Below, piece by piece: positions 55,612-63,688 of a DNA stretch of 64,000 nt. Each line of letters starts with the position of its first letter. Within the stretch, counting starts at the first letter, position 1. Under the pieces are notes generated by a model. That model was not told the origin of the DNA and made no database searches. It worked only from the letters and a program-made list of their open reading frames with translations. Both the position numbers and the translations under genes were made by a program. The DNA lies in the NCBI RefSeq assembly GCF_003490595.1, contig NZ_QQGY01000002.1:1-64000 (forward strand). The letters are read 5' to 3'. The stretch comes from Haemophilus haemolyticus_L (GTDB taxonomy: Bacteria; Pseudomonadota; Gammaproteobacteria; Enterobacterales; Pasteurellaceae).

Positions 55612-58209
55612 TTACTTACACTGTTTCGTGTGTTGTTGCATTTGTTCGGTGGCATCTAATTTCACCTCATAATCAAAACGGCATTGTCCTGTTTCACCGC
55701 TTGCCCAGCTGACGGTAATAGTACCTTTTGGCTGTTTTAATCCGCTCGCAAAGAGCACGCCACCTTGTACAACATAGCCGACAAAATTGCCATTTTCATC
55801 AAAGGCTTCAGATGCCATTGGCAATAATTCGCCATTTGGTCGTGAAAGGTTAAACAACACAAGACTATTGCGTGTAGTACCAAAGTTCACCACATGAATG
55901 CTGTTAGCACGTGGAATAATTTTCTGCTCAGTGCTATCAAATTCCATATTAATCGGTAGATTTTGTGGGTCGATCCCGATTTCGTTAATACGATAAGGTT
56001 GTGTATAAGGCAATACCGCATTGCCGAACCAATCTAACACTTGCCCTTGACCGCTATTTACCTCTGCACCTGCTGCACCATCAGCGTGTACAATCGCAAA
56101 GCTCTCACCAACAGATTCACCGAAGGTTACGCCATAACGGTGTGCGACGATCACGCCAGATAACGCATTGCTAAATTGTTGTGAACCGTGGCTATCTTTT
56201 GAGATAGAAGAGTTAAAGTTAAAGTGTGTATTGCGGTAATTAATATTGCCCGAAATATTACGATACCCAGATTGACCTGAGTTTGTATGCAAACCATAAC
56301 TCCATTGGTTATAATCACCGAAGCTGCCATTTAAACCAACGTGAGCATTTTTCTGCCCTGAACCACTTGTTTGGTTTGCTGATAATGAATGGTTGCGGCC
56401 TAATGGAATGCTGAAACCAAGATAAATTTGGTTATCACGTTGACCATTTTCACGGTGAATCGTTTGTGAAAATCCAATCTGGTAGTTTAACAGCTTAAAG
56501 TTGTTTGCATAGGAAACCTGATATTGACTATAAGTCCCTGTTCTATTCCAATAATTAAGGGTTGAACCAACTAAATAGAGGCTACCTAAACCTTTCAGAT
56601 CTTGAATTAACGAGATTTGATATTGGTTTTTTGGTCGCACTCCTGTTAATGAAAATTGACTTTCGCTACCAAATTGTTCTGCGTTTACTACATCGCTCAA
56701 ATTATAAAAATCGCGAGAAGAGTAGCGATAAGCTGCAAGGGTTACGTTGGTACCCGTGCGGTTAAAGTTAATACTATAAGTGCCGTGTAGGCTGTAGCCT
56801 TTACGTGCTTCACGGTATGGGTTTAATGTCTCTTGAGCAACTAATACTGTATTAGGCAAGAAGATACTTCTTGTCCAAGTGTTATCAAATGAAAATGCAC
56901 CAATTGGCGTGTTTAAACCAATCCCTACAGTGCCCGCCCAATAATTTCGGGTGAACGTAACCCCCGTATTGAGGGTGAGATTGTTAAGTAAACCATATTG
57001 CAACATTGCTTGCCCAACGTTGACATCAGAAATTTGTTGTCCGTTACGATAACGCCCTGCGGTAACTTGATAGCGGAATTGCCCCATACGAATAAGGGGG
57101 GCTATGTTAGAAAAGGGCACAATAAAGGTGCGTACTTGGCCGTTAGCTTCTTTAATTTCTACTGTTAAATCGCCGTTATAACCCGTAGAGTAGAGGTCTT
57201 CAATAACAAAAGCCCCTGGGGTTACATTAGTTTGATAAACAATATTACCATTTTGGCGAATAGTGACCACTGCATTACTATTGGCTATACCTTGTATGCG
57301 TGGAGCAAACCCCATCTGGGAAGGAGAGAGCATGCGGTCATCGGATGCAAGACCGATCCCACGGAGAGCAAAGCCCTCCACAAATTGACCTGAAGTATAA
57401 AAATCACCTATTGTCATTAACCCACGAATAGGGGCAAAATCTTTTTGCAAATAGGTTTCGTAGGTTTGGTATGGCATATGAGAGGATTTCCCCTCAGATT
57501 CACTCCATACTTTTGAGCCAGAGTGACGAAATGCCCAATCGCCTAAGTTAATACCTGTACGTAAATTTAAATATGCCTGCGAAGAGTGCGTATTAAATTG
57601 GCTGGTATAACGGCTGTGGTTTACATCATAATTCACAAACGCAGCACTGCTACCCGTTTGCCAACGGCTTGGGGCAATATAATCACGTGGGCGATTGATG
57701 GTTAAGGCTTGTGCAATGGTAAATTCTAAGCGTTGTAACCCTGTATTAAACACCGCTTTACCTTCAGGAATTGCTCCTTGAATAGAGACACATTCATCTT
57801 CTTTTGGGGCAAGTTTAATAGCAGCTCGTTCAAGATCGAGTAAATCACTTAATTCTGGAGTAAAGCAGAGCTCTGCGTGTGGTTGAGCCGCATTTTCGCT
57901 ATCACGAAAACGCAACGTCATTTCGCCTTTAGCTTTGTTGTTTACCCAAACTTCTGCAGGATACTCTCCAGGTAGAACACTATTTTTTTGTTGGAAACGT
58001 GCAACATCGACAGTAGAACCATTACCCCCCATTTGTAAAAAGGTGGCACTGAACTCAACATCTTCATCGTTGCTTTCTAATGGTGCTTTCTCTTCTTGTG
58101 AAATGGGTAGGGATTCTTCTGCACAAGCTGTTTCTACAAAACCTGCAAATGCCAGCCCTAATGCAAGATAAAGCGGGCTTAAGGATGTGTTTAAAGTTAA
58201 TTTTGCCAT
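55612..58209 (-). CDS. Fimbrial usher (outer-membrane assembly pore)
   Basis: 865 residues with signal peptide (to about ACA), N-terminal domain that receives chaperone-subunit complexes, a 24-strand barrel with plug (PRIQGIANSNAVVTIRQNGN), and C-terminal domains with the Cys pair near QCRFDYEV and QHTKQCK. The YSTGYNGDLTVEIKEANG segment is typical of ushers. It assembles pilins into a surface fibre. Related to the HifC and FimD group. It begins 21 bp after the chaperone gene. Confidence 0.93.
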   Translation of the reverse strand: MAKLTLNTSLSPLYLALGLAFAGFVETACAEESLPISQEEKAPLESNDEDVEFSATFLQMGGNGSTVDVARFQQKNSVLPGEYPAEVWVNNKAKGEMTLRFRDSENAAQPHAELCFTPELSDLLDLERAAIKLAPKEDECVSIQGAIPEGKAVFNTGLQRLEFTIAQALTINRPRDYIAPSRWQTGSSAAFVNYDVNHSRYTSQFNTHSSQAYLNLRTGINLGDWAFRHSGSKVWSESEGKSSHMPYQTYETYLQKDFAPIRGLMTIGDFYTSGQFVEGFALRGIGLASDDRMLSPSQMGFAPRIQGIANSNAVVTIRQNGNIVYQTNVTPGAFVIEDLYSTGYNGDLTVEIKEANGQVRTFIVPFSNIAPLIRMGQFRYQVTAGRYRNGQQISDVNVGQAMLQYGLLNNLTLNTGVTFTRNYWAGTVGIGLNTPIGAFSFDNTWTRSIFLPNTVLVAQETLNPYREARKGYSLHGTYSINFNRTGTNVTLAAYRYSSRDFYNLSDVVNAEQFGSESQFSLTGVRPKNQYQISLIQDLKGLGSLYLVGSTLNYWNRTGTYSQYQVSYANNFKLLNYQIGFSQTIHRENGQRDNQIYLGFSIPLGRNHSLSANQTSGSGQKNAHVGLNGSFGDYNQWSYGLHTNSGQSGYRNISGNINYRNTHFNFNSSISKDSHGSQQFSNALSGVIVAHRYGVTFGESVGESFAIVHADGAAGAEVNSGQGQVLDWFGNAVLPYTQPYRINEIGIDPQNLPINMEFDSTEQKIIPRANSIHVVNFGTTRNSLVLFNLSRPNGELLPMASEAFDENGNFVGYVVQGGVLFASGLKQPKGTITVSWASGETGQCRFDYEVKLDATEQMQQHTKQCK

Positions 58210-58230
58210 AAGTAAATCGATTTTAGGTAA

Positions 58231-58941
58231 TTATTTAATTACTGATTCTCCAGCCACATCACCACCGTAATCATTAATTAATGACCATTTTACTTTTTGA
58301 CCATTACTTACGCCTTTTACGTCAAATTCTCCTTGGCTAAAGGGTGCAACCATCACCGCCGCTGAGGCATCTTTTGCACCCACTTGTGCTTGAGTAAATG
58401 TTAAATAGTAAGGTGTTGGGTTATCTGCCCAAAGTTTGCCGCCTTTGGCTTGCCAAGTTACTTTGTTATAGGCTTCTACTGGTGGATAAGGTAAGCCGCT
58501 TGGGCGATAAAACATTTTTAAACGGCTACGCACTGAAAATTGCAGATAGTTTTGGCTATCTTTAAGCTCTTTCTTGCTTGGTTTAGGTGGAATATCCAAT
58601 AAATTAAAATAATAGAGCGATTCGCGATCTTCTGGGAGTGCTTGCGTGCCCGTATAAGTAATACGTAAGGTTTGCCCTTGGTTACCCTCCACACGTGTTA
58701 CTGGGGGAGTAATAATAAAAGGAATATTAGCTTGGTTGCCTTGTTTGTCTTCAATCCAGCTTTGCACTAAAGCAGGGGTGCCGTTTTGGTTGTTAAGTTG
58801 AACATTGAGGCTTTTTTGGTTAGACGGGTAAATCAGACGCGTACCGAGAATGATTACACTCGCCTGAGCAGATGAGACTGCAAATGCAAGCATAAGTGGA
58901 GTGGCAGAAATAAAAGCTGATTTTTTAAAAATAGATAGCAT
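58231..58941 (-). CDS. Periplasmic fimbrial chaperone
   Basis: 236 residues from the ATG at 58941 (MLSIFKKSAF), chosen because GGGGAG lies upstream and a signal peptide (to about AQAS) follows; the frame runs back to 59007. PapD-like immunoglobulin fold: NVQLNNQNGTPALVQSWIED is the subunit-binding edge strand region, TPPVTRVEGNQGQTLRITYTG the conserved Arg/Lys region, and YYFNLLDIPPKP the family hallmark. It holds subunits unfolded-competent in the periplasm until usher delivery. HifB-like in type. Confidence 0.93.
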   Translation of the reverse strand: MLSIFKKSAFISATPLMLAFAVSSAQASVIILGTRLIYPSNQKSLNVQLNNQNGTPALVQSWIEDKQGNQANIPFIITPPVTRVEGNQGQTLRITYTGTQALPEDRESLYYFNLLDIPPKPSKKELKDSQNYLQFSVRSRLKMFYRPSGLPYPPVEAYNKVTWQAKGGKLWADNPTPYYLTFTQAQVGAKDASAAVMVAPFSQGEFDVKGVSNGQKVKWSLINDYGGDVAGESVIK

Positions 58942-58992
58942 AGATGATTCTCCCCAAGTAAACAGAATACTCAAAATAAGAGTTAAAAGCCC

Positions 58993-59017
58993 AAAAAAGC
59001 CCGCCAAAGACGGGCTT
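58993..59017 (-). terminator. Terminator-like hairpin between pilin and chaperone genes
   Basis: On the minus strand AAGCCCG pairs with CGGGCTT across seven bases and is followed by six T. It lies just past the pilin stop and before the chaperone ATG, so part of the transcripts should end here. That would give more major pilin than assembly proteins, as in other fimbrial operons. Confidence 0.75.
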
Positions 59018-59039
59018 AATTTTATTGAATCAGTTAAGC

Positions 59040-59672
59040 TTACTCGTAAGCTAAGTCTAATTCAGCTTCTGCTTTTACTGCACCAGGAGTAGATTGACCA
59101 GTTGCATAGTAACGAGCGTTGAATTGAATAAGACCAGTACCATCTGTTGAAGGACGGATACCTTTTAATGCGTTAGCTGAATCGTTTGCACCAAGACGAA
59201 TAGATGAACCATCTAAGTTGGAGAATTGGATGTTTACGTTTTGAGCTGCAGTTGCAGTAGGCTCTAAGTTTTTCAATGTACCGTTATTATCGTGATCAAC
59301 ATGGTTAGTTGAACGGAATGCAGCAGTTATACTTTTACCGCCACTACCGTTTGTTGCTGGATTACCAGCTTTGCAGTTTTCTAATTCAATTTCAATTAAT
59401 TGATCTGCAGCAACATCACCTAGTCTTGTTAATTGGTTTTTACCTACATCTTTAAGTCTAACAGTTTTTTCTCTATCACCTGCTTTAATTTCACAAGTGT
59501 TATCAAGAACTCTACCTTCTACTTTGATTTTGGCGTGAGTAGCACCTGTAGTTGCTGGTGCGGTTACACCTGCAGCTTGAGTTGGGATTGGAGTACCAAT
59601 TGGAGTTACAGGGGCTGCATTAGCCACACCAAACACCCCTAATGCTAATAAAGCTAAGATTGTTTTTTTCAT
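59040..59672 (-). CDS. Major fimbrial pilin (HifA-like)
   Basis: 210 residues from the ATG at 59672 (MKKTILALLALGVFGVANA signal). The frame extends to 59729, but the AGGA ribosome binding site sits 8 nt before 59672. The mature chain has an unusual N-terminal Pro/Thr/Ala-rich extension (about 20-45) before the pilin domain begins (KIKVEGRVLDNTCEIK). The disulfide pair is in NTCEIK and LENCKAG; the C-terminus is ELDLAYE. The patterns DVGKNQL, AAQNVNIQ and ARYYATGQ recall H. influenzae HifA, but the sequence is clearly diverged. Confidence 0.9.
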   Translation of the reverse strand: MKKTILALLALGVFGVANAAPVTPIGTPIPTQAAGVTAPATTGATHAKIKVEGRVLDNTCEIKAGDREKTVRLKDVGKNQLTRLGDVAADQLIEIELENCKAGNPATNGSGGKSITAAFRSTNHVDHDNNGTLKNLEPTATAAQNVNIQFSNLDGSSIRLGANDSANALKGIRPSTDGTGLIQFNARYYATGQSTPGAVKAEAELDLAYE

Positions 59673-59764
59673 TTTAAACATCCTATATAAAAACTTTAGA
59701 ATAAATTTCATCCTAGATTGGATGACCACGTTTAAACCCGATAATTTAGAGTGAAAACTTACCT

Positions 59765-59791
59765 ATTCTAAAAAAAAAAAAAAAAATGCAA
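59765..59791 (-). promoter_or_regulatory. Fimbrial operon promoter with a poly-T spacer
   Basis: On the minus strand TTGCAT (-35, 59791-59786) and TAGAAT (-10, 59770-59765) are separated by 15 bases, all T; with flanking T the run is 17 (59770-59786). Transcription would start near 59758, about 86 nt before the pilin ATG. Seventeen bases is the optimal spacing, so the present length predicts weak expression and slippage would tune it. Not seen: any other promoter as good in this gap. Confidence 0.6.
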
Positions 59792-59847
59792 GCTGGATAA
59801 ATATCAGGATAATTTAATAAATTTCTTTATTTTTCTAGACGTTACGC

Positions 59848-59887
59848 AAAAAAACGCTTGTAATATACACTACAAGCGTTTTTTATA
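59848..59887 (-). terminator. Terminator between the mod operon and the fimbrial operon
   Basis: AAAAAACGCTTGTA pairs with TACAAGCGTTTTTT across eight bases, about 40 bp past the modC stop. A and T runs on both sides make it bidirectional. It insulates the fimbrial promoter from mod transcription. Confidence 0.85.
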
Positions 59888-59924
59888 TTATGTCATATTA
59901 GTGTTTTATTCAGTAAAGCGTTTA

Positions 59925-60980
59925 CTACATCACCGACACCGCTTTAATCTGAACATAAACATCTTGCCCAACAGCAAAACGCAGTTCATTTTGTGCCCAT
60001 TTACTGATACTTGCCCAAATCTTATGTCCATCCACCAGCACCGCAATATCTACCCGAGAATCTTGTATCTCAATTTGTGCAACTTGACCACGTAAAATAT
60101 TACGAATGCTTGTTTGTTCTGGCTTTTGCAGTGTGATAGAAACATCTGAACTATAAATACAAACTCGCACTCGTTCGCCCACATTTTCGGGCACTTGATG
60201 AATCCAAAGCGCTTGTTCGCCTAGCGAAAGTGCGGTCATTTTATAAGGAGGATTATGCAAATGAACGGGCAAGGCAAGCACACTACTCTGTTCGCTTTCC
60301 CCTTTCCAAGGGGCAAAAATAGGGCTATTCCAAATTATTTCTACGCTATCATAGGCTTTTACAATGCCGTTTTCCATCAGTACGACCCGATCAGCTAAAC
60401 GCAACAGTTCGTCCAAGCTATGTGTAACATATAAAATCGGGATATTAATTTCTTTAGAAAGACGTTCCAAATATTGCATTAGCTCGCGTTTGCGGGGAAC
60501 ATCAAGGGCAGAAAGTGGTTCGTCCATCAGTAAAATGTCGGGCTCAGCCAACAATGCTCGACCAATTGCTACACGCTGCTTCTCACCACCAGAAAGCGTT
60601 AGAGGATAACGCTTTAATAAATGAGTAATACCGAGAAGATCGACAATATAGTTAAAATCATCTTGCGAGACATTTTTCATGCCATAGCGCAAATTGCCTT
60701 TCACGGTGTAGTGAGGAAATAAACGCGCATCTTGGAACACATAGCCAATTTTACGCAAGTGGGTCGGCAATGATTCTTGCGTTTCCATATCCACTAAAGT
60801 GCGGTCATTTAAACGGATGAATCCTTCGTCTGGTTGTATCAAGCCACTGACAAGATTAATCAGCGATGTTTTGCCTGAGCCAGACAAACCGAAAATAGCT
60901 GTCACACCTTGATCTGGCACTTGTATATTCGCTTGCAAGGCAAGTTGCCCGAGCTGTTTTTTCACATTAATCTGCAACAT
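59925..60980 (-). CDS. modC: Molybdate ABC transporter ATPase
   Basis: 351 residues. Walker A GLSGSGKT (about 31-38), signature LSGGEKQRVAIG (about 128-139), Walker B ILLMDEPLSALD (about 150-161). The C-terminal third is a molybdate-responsive (TOBE) domain ending KAVSVM. Energises molybdate uptake with ModB and ModA for molybdoenzymes such as nitrate reductase. It overlaps modB by 14 bases. A 264-bp diverged copy of its end lies at 49997-50260. Confidence 0.97.
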   Translation of the reverse strand: MLQINVKKQLGQLALQANIQVPDQGVTAIFGLSGSGKTSLINLVSGLIQPDEGFIRLNDRTLVDMETQESLPTHLRKIGYVFQDARLFPHYTVKGNLRYGMKNVSQDDFNYIVDLLGITHLLKRYPLTLSGGEKQRVAIGRALLAEPDILLMDEPLSALDVPRKRELMQYLERLSKEINIPILYVTHSLDELLRLADRVVLMENGIVKAYDSVEIIWNSPIFAPWKGESEQSSVLALPVHLHNPPYKMTALSLGEQALWIHQVPENVGERVRVCIYSSDVSITLQKPEQTSIRNILRGQVAQIEIQDSRVDIAVLVDGHKIWASISKWAQNELRFAVGQDVYVQIKAVSVM

Positions 60981-61695
60981 TTCCTTGTCCTAATTTTTTC
61001 TGCATTCGCTTGCTCAACCACTCTGACAATAGCAAAGAAATCAATGAAAGAATGATAGCAAATAAACATAAGCGAGCGGTTTGTTCTTCTGCACCGGGTG
61101 TTTGAATAAAAGAATACATCGCAAGTGGAATAGTTTGAGTTTCGCCTACAATGTTCGATACAAAGGTTATAGTCGCACCAAATTCCCCTAATGATCGTGC
61201 AAAACCAAGCACGAGTCCAGCTAAAACCCCTGGTAAAGAAAGTGGCAAGGTTATTGTAAAAAATACACGCCAAGTGGAAGCACCCAATGTTTGCGCTGCT
61301 TGCTCCAATTTAATATCAATATTTTCTAAAGAAAGTCGAATCGCGCGAACAACCAATGGAAAGGCAACTACTGCAGAGGAAAGCACCGCCCCTTTCCAAC
61401 TAAAACCAAAAGATAAGCCAAACCACTGATATAAATACTTGCCAATAAAACCATTGCGCCCCATTGCCACAAGTAATAAATAACCGATAACCACAGGTGG
61501 CAACACTAAAGGCAAATGAATTACGCCAGTAATCAGGGATTTTCCATAGAAGTTTTTACGCGCTAAGAGCCACGCGACAAAAATGGCTAACGGCAAACTC
61601 CAAAGCATGGAACTAACAGCGACACTCAAACTTAAATTAATCGCTGAGATTTCCATTGGGGTCAGATTGAAAAATGAGAAAAATTGGGTAAGCAA
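60967..61695 (-). CDS. modB: Molybdate ABC transporter permease
   Basis: 242 residues with five to six membrane helices. The ATPase-contacting loop is AAQTLGASTWRVFFTITLPL (about 133-152) with the EAA-type glycine. N-terminal LTPMEISAINLSLSVAVSSM fits the ModB family. It overlaps modC by 14 bases; modA lies upstream, across a gap with a weak terminator. Confidence 0.96.
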   Translation of the reverse strand: MLTQFFSFFNLTPMEISAINLSLSVAVSSMLWSLPLAIFVAWLLARKNFYGKSLITGVIHLPLVLPPVVIGYLLLVAMGRNGFIGKYLYQWFGLSFGFSWKGAVLSSAVVAFPLVVRAIRLSLENIDIKLEQAAQTLGASTWRVFFTITLPLSLPGVLAGLVLGFARSLGEFGATITFVSNIVGETQTIPLAMYSFIQTPGAEEQTARLCLFAIILSLISLLLSEWLSKRMQKKLGQGNVAD

Positions 61696-61784
61696 AATGA
61701 ATCCTTATACAAATATCCTCTCTTTAAATCCCTTGTTTATGGGAATATCCCACATTAATGAGAGGTAAGATGCTCTATAATTAC

Positions 61785-61808
61785 AAAAGGGCAGAAATAT
61801 CCGCCCTT
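61785..61808 (-). terminator. Attenuator-like hairpin between modA and modB
   Basis: AAGGGCGG pairs imperfectly with CTGCCCTT on the minus strand, followed by TTTTG. It lies about 20 bp past the modA stop and would lower modBC expression relative to the binding protein. Confidence 0.55.
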
Positions 61809-61829
61809 CATGACTATTAAGATTCTATC

Positions 61830-62594
61830 TTATTTTGCAGAGAAACCATACCCTACAAGCACTTTCTTCGCAGCATCTGACTCTAAATATTTCAAGAAAT
61901 CACGAGAATCTGCATTATCATGACCTTTTACAATAGAAACGGGATAAACAACTGGTTTATGGCTATCAGCAGGGAACACTGCAACCGTTTTAACTTGTTG
62001 GCTAACTTTTGCATCAGTGCTGTACACAATACCGTAAGGTGCTTCTGCACGTTCAACTAAAGCTAATGCGCCACGAACATCTTTTGCACGAGCTAAACGG
62101 TCTTGTACTTTATCCCATAAATTTAATTTGGTTAATGCTTCTTCTGCATATTGACCTGCTGGTACGTGTGCAGGATCGCCAACAGATAAATAGCTATCTT
62201 TTAATGCATTGATCCATTCACCTTTTGCAATATCCATAGAATTTACCGCACTTTTTGCTGGTGCGATTAAGACTAAATCATTGCCCACTAAAACTTTTTC
62301 AGTTTCTTTCACGGTTAAATCTTTTTCAGAAAGATATTTCATCCATTTATTGCTTGCAGAAACAAAAATATCTGCTGGCGCACCTTCTTCAACTTGTTTT
62401 GCTAAAGTGGAAGAAGAAGCGAAAGAAAATACCACTTCATTTTTCGGATTTTGTTTTGCGTAATCTTTTGCAACTTGTTGTAAAGCATCTGTCATTGAAG
62501 CCGCTGCAAATACAGTCACTTTAGCGGATGCCGCAAAAGAAAAGCCTAATCCTGCGATTAGAAGTGCGGTTGAAATTTTAGTTAATTTTTTCAT
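61830..62594 (-). CDS. modA: Molybdate-binding periplasmic protein
   Basis: 254 residues. Signal peptide to about SFAASA, then KVTVFAAASMTDALQQVAKDY, the binding-protein start with the Ser residue that contacts the oxyanion, and FASSSTLAKQVEEGAPADIFVSAS. Captures molybdate (or tungstate) in the periplasm for ModBC. The AGGAG ribosome binding site is clear. Divergent from modE; a possible ModE operator lies in the intergenic region. Confidence 0.97.
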   Translation of the reverse strand: MKKLTKISTALLIAGLGFSFAASAKVTVFAAASMTDALQQVAKDYAKQNPKNEVVFSFASSSTLAKQVEEGAPADIFVSASNKWMKYLSEKDLTVKETEKVLVGNDLVLIAPAKSAVNSMDIAKGEWINALKDSYLSVGDPAHVPAGQYAEEALTKLNLWDKVQDRLARAKDVRGALALVERAEAPYGIVYSTDAKVSQQVKTVAVFPADSHKPVVYPVSIVKGHDNADSRDFLKYLESDAAKKVLVGYGFSAK

Positions 62595-62615
62595 GAATCA
62601 TCTCCTATGGTAGAA

Positions 62616-62638
62616 CGTTATTTACTTTATTATATATC
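62616..62638 (-). promoter_or_regulatory. Possible ModE operator upstream of modA
   Basis: The sequence CGTTATTTAC-TTTAT-TATATATC has two half-sites like the ModE consensus (CGTTATATA and TATATAACG), imperfect on the right. It lies about 22-44 bp upstream of the modA ATG. A separate perfect 12-bp palindrome TCGTTATAACGA at 62735-62746 is an alternative. Which binds ModE, if either, is not shown. Confidence 0.35.
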
Positions 62639-62734
62639 AATAAAAGTATATAAAGAAAGTGTGAAACACAAAAAAGAACTACCCATTTTTAGTAAAAACC
62701 TATTAAACAATGGGATGATTTTGCTTTTAAAAGA

Positions 62735-62746
62735 TCGTTATAACGA
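62735..62746. promoter_or_regulatory. Perfect palindrome near modE (candidate ModE site)
   Basis: TCGTTATAACGA is a perfect 12-bp palindrome about 85 bp upstream of the modE ATG, flanked by AAGA and ATCTT that extend the symmetry with one extra base. Its core half-site CGTTAT fits ModE operators, but the half-sites abut instead of being spaced as in E. coli. Confidence 0.4.
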
Positions 62747-62829
62747 ATCTTAAGATTAGTTCCAGAAGAAATTTTATCTCATTCTATTTTTCCAGTAGAA
62801 TACTCGAATCATCACTGGGGAGAACCGAA

Positions 62830-63597
62830 ATGAAAAACACCGAAATTTTACTCACCATTAAACTTCAACAAGCACTTTTTATCGATCCAAAACGAGTACG
62901 TTTACTCAAAGAAATTCAACAATGCGGTTCGATTAATCAAGCAGCGAAAAATGCAAAAGTGAGTTATAAAAGTGCGTGGGATCATTTAGAAGCCATGAAT
63001 AAAATCAGCCCTCGCTCATTGCTTGAACGAAATACAGGTGGAAAAAATGGCGGAGGTACAGCACTTACCACTTATGCCGAGCGTTTGCTACAGCTTTATG
63101 ATTTATTAGAACGTACGCAAGAACACGCTTTTCATATCCTACAAGATGAATCTGTTCCGTTAGATAGTTTGCTCACGGCAACTGCACGTTTTTCTTTACA
63201 AAGTAGCGCACGCAATCAATTTTTTGGACGAGTGGCACAACAGAGAATTATTGACGCCCGTTGTGTTGTGGATGTGAATGTGCAAGGATTACCAACGCCG
63301 TTGCAAGTTTCTATTACCACAAAAAGCTCGGCTCGTTTGAAACTCATCACGGAAAAAGAAGTGATGCTGATGTTCAAAGCGCCTTGGGTGAAAATCAGTG
63401 AACAACCACTGGAGAATCAATCTAATCAGTTCCCTGTAAATATCAAATCACTAAATGAAGAAGAAGCCATCCTTCAATTTGCTGAAAACGATATTGAATT
63501 TTGTGCCACAGTCCACCAGCCGAATCAATGGCAAATCGGGCAACAGGTTTGGATTCATATTGATCAAGAGCAAATTATTTTAGCGACGCTGGGCTAA
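62830..63597 (+). CDS. modE: Molybdate-responsive regulator ModE
   Basis: 255 residues. The N-terminal winged helix-turn-helix contains RVRLLKEIQQCGSINQAAKN and the SYKSAWDHLEAMN recognition region; the basic GGKNGGGTALT loop (about 70-80) is a family mark. The C-terminal half has two TOBE-like molybdate-binding parts. With molybdate bound it represses the mod operon. Start has GGGGAGAA upstream. It is divergent from modA. Confidence 0.96.
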   Translation: MKNTEILLTIKLQQALFIDPKRVRLLKEIQQCGSINQAAKNAKVSYKSAWDHLEAMNKISPRSLLERNTGGKNGGGTALTTYAERLLQLYDLLERTQEHAFHILQDESVPLDSLLTATARFSLQSSARNQFFGRVAQQRIIDARCVVDVNVQGLPTPLQVSITTKSSARLKLITEKEVMLMFKAPWVKISEQPLENQSNQFPVNIKSLNEEEAILQFAENDIEFCATVHQPNQWQIGQQVWIHIDQEQIILATLG

Positions 63598-63640
63598 TCC
63601 CAAAGTGCGGTAAATGTTGGAAGAACATTTTAATCTCATA

Positions 63641-63670
63641 AAAAAACAGGCTTGATGCCTGTTTTTTCTT
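63641..63670 (+). terminator. Terminator between modE and the NfeD-like gene
   Basis: AAAAAACAGGC pairs with GCCTGTTTTTT across five bases, with A and T runs at both ends. It can terminate both convergent genes. Confidence 0.85.
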
Positions 63671-63688
63671 ATCGAATAAAACCCAAAA

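Noticed and set aside
62595..62829. Molybdenum cofactor riboswitch upstream of modA or modE
   Set aside because: No structured GC-rich leader seen; the gap is AT-rich and the two starts are close to candidate operators.
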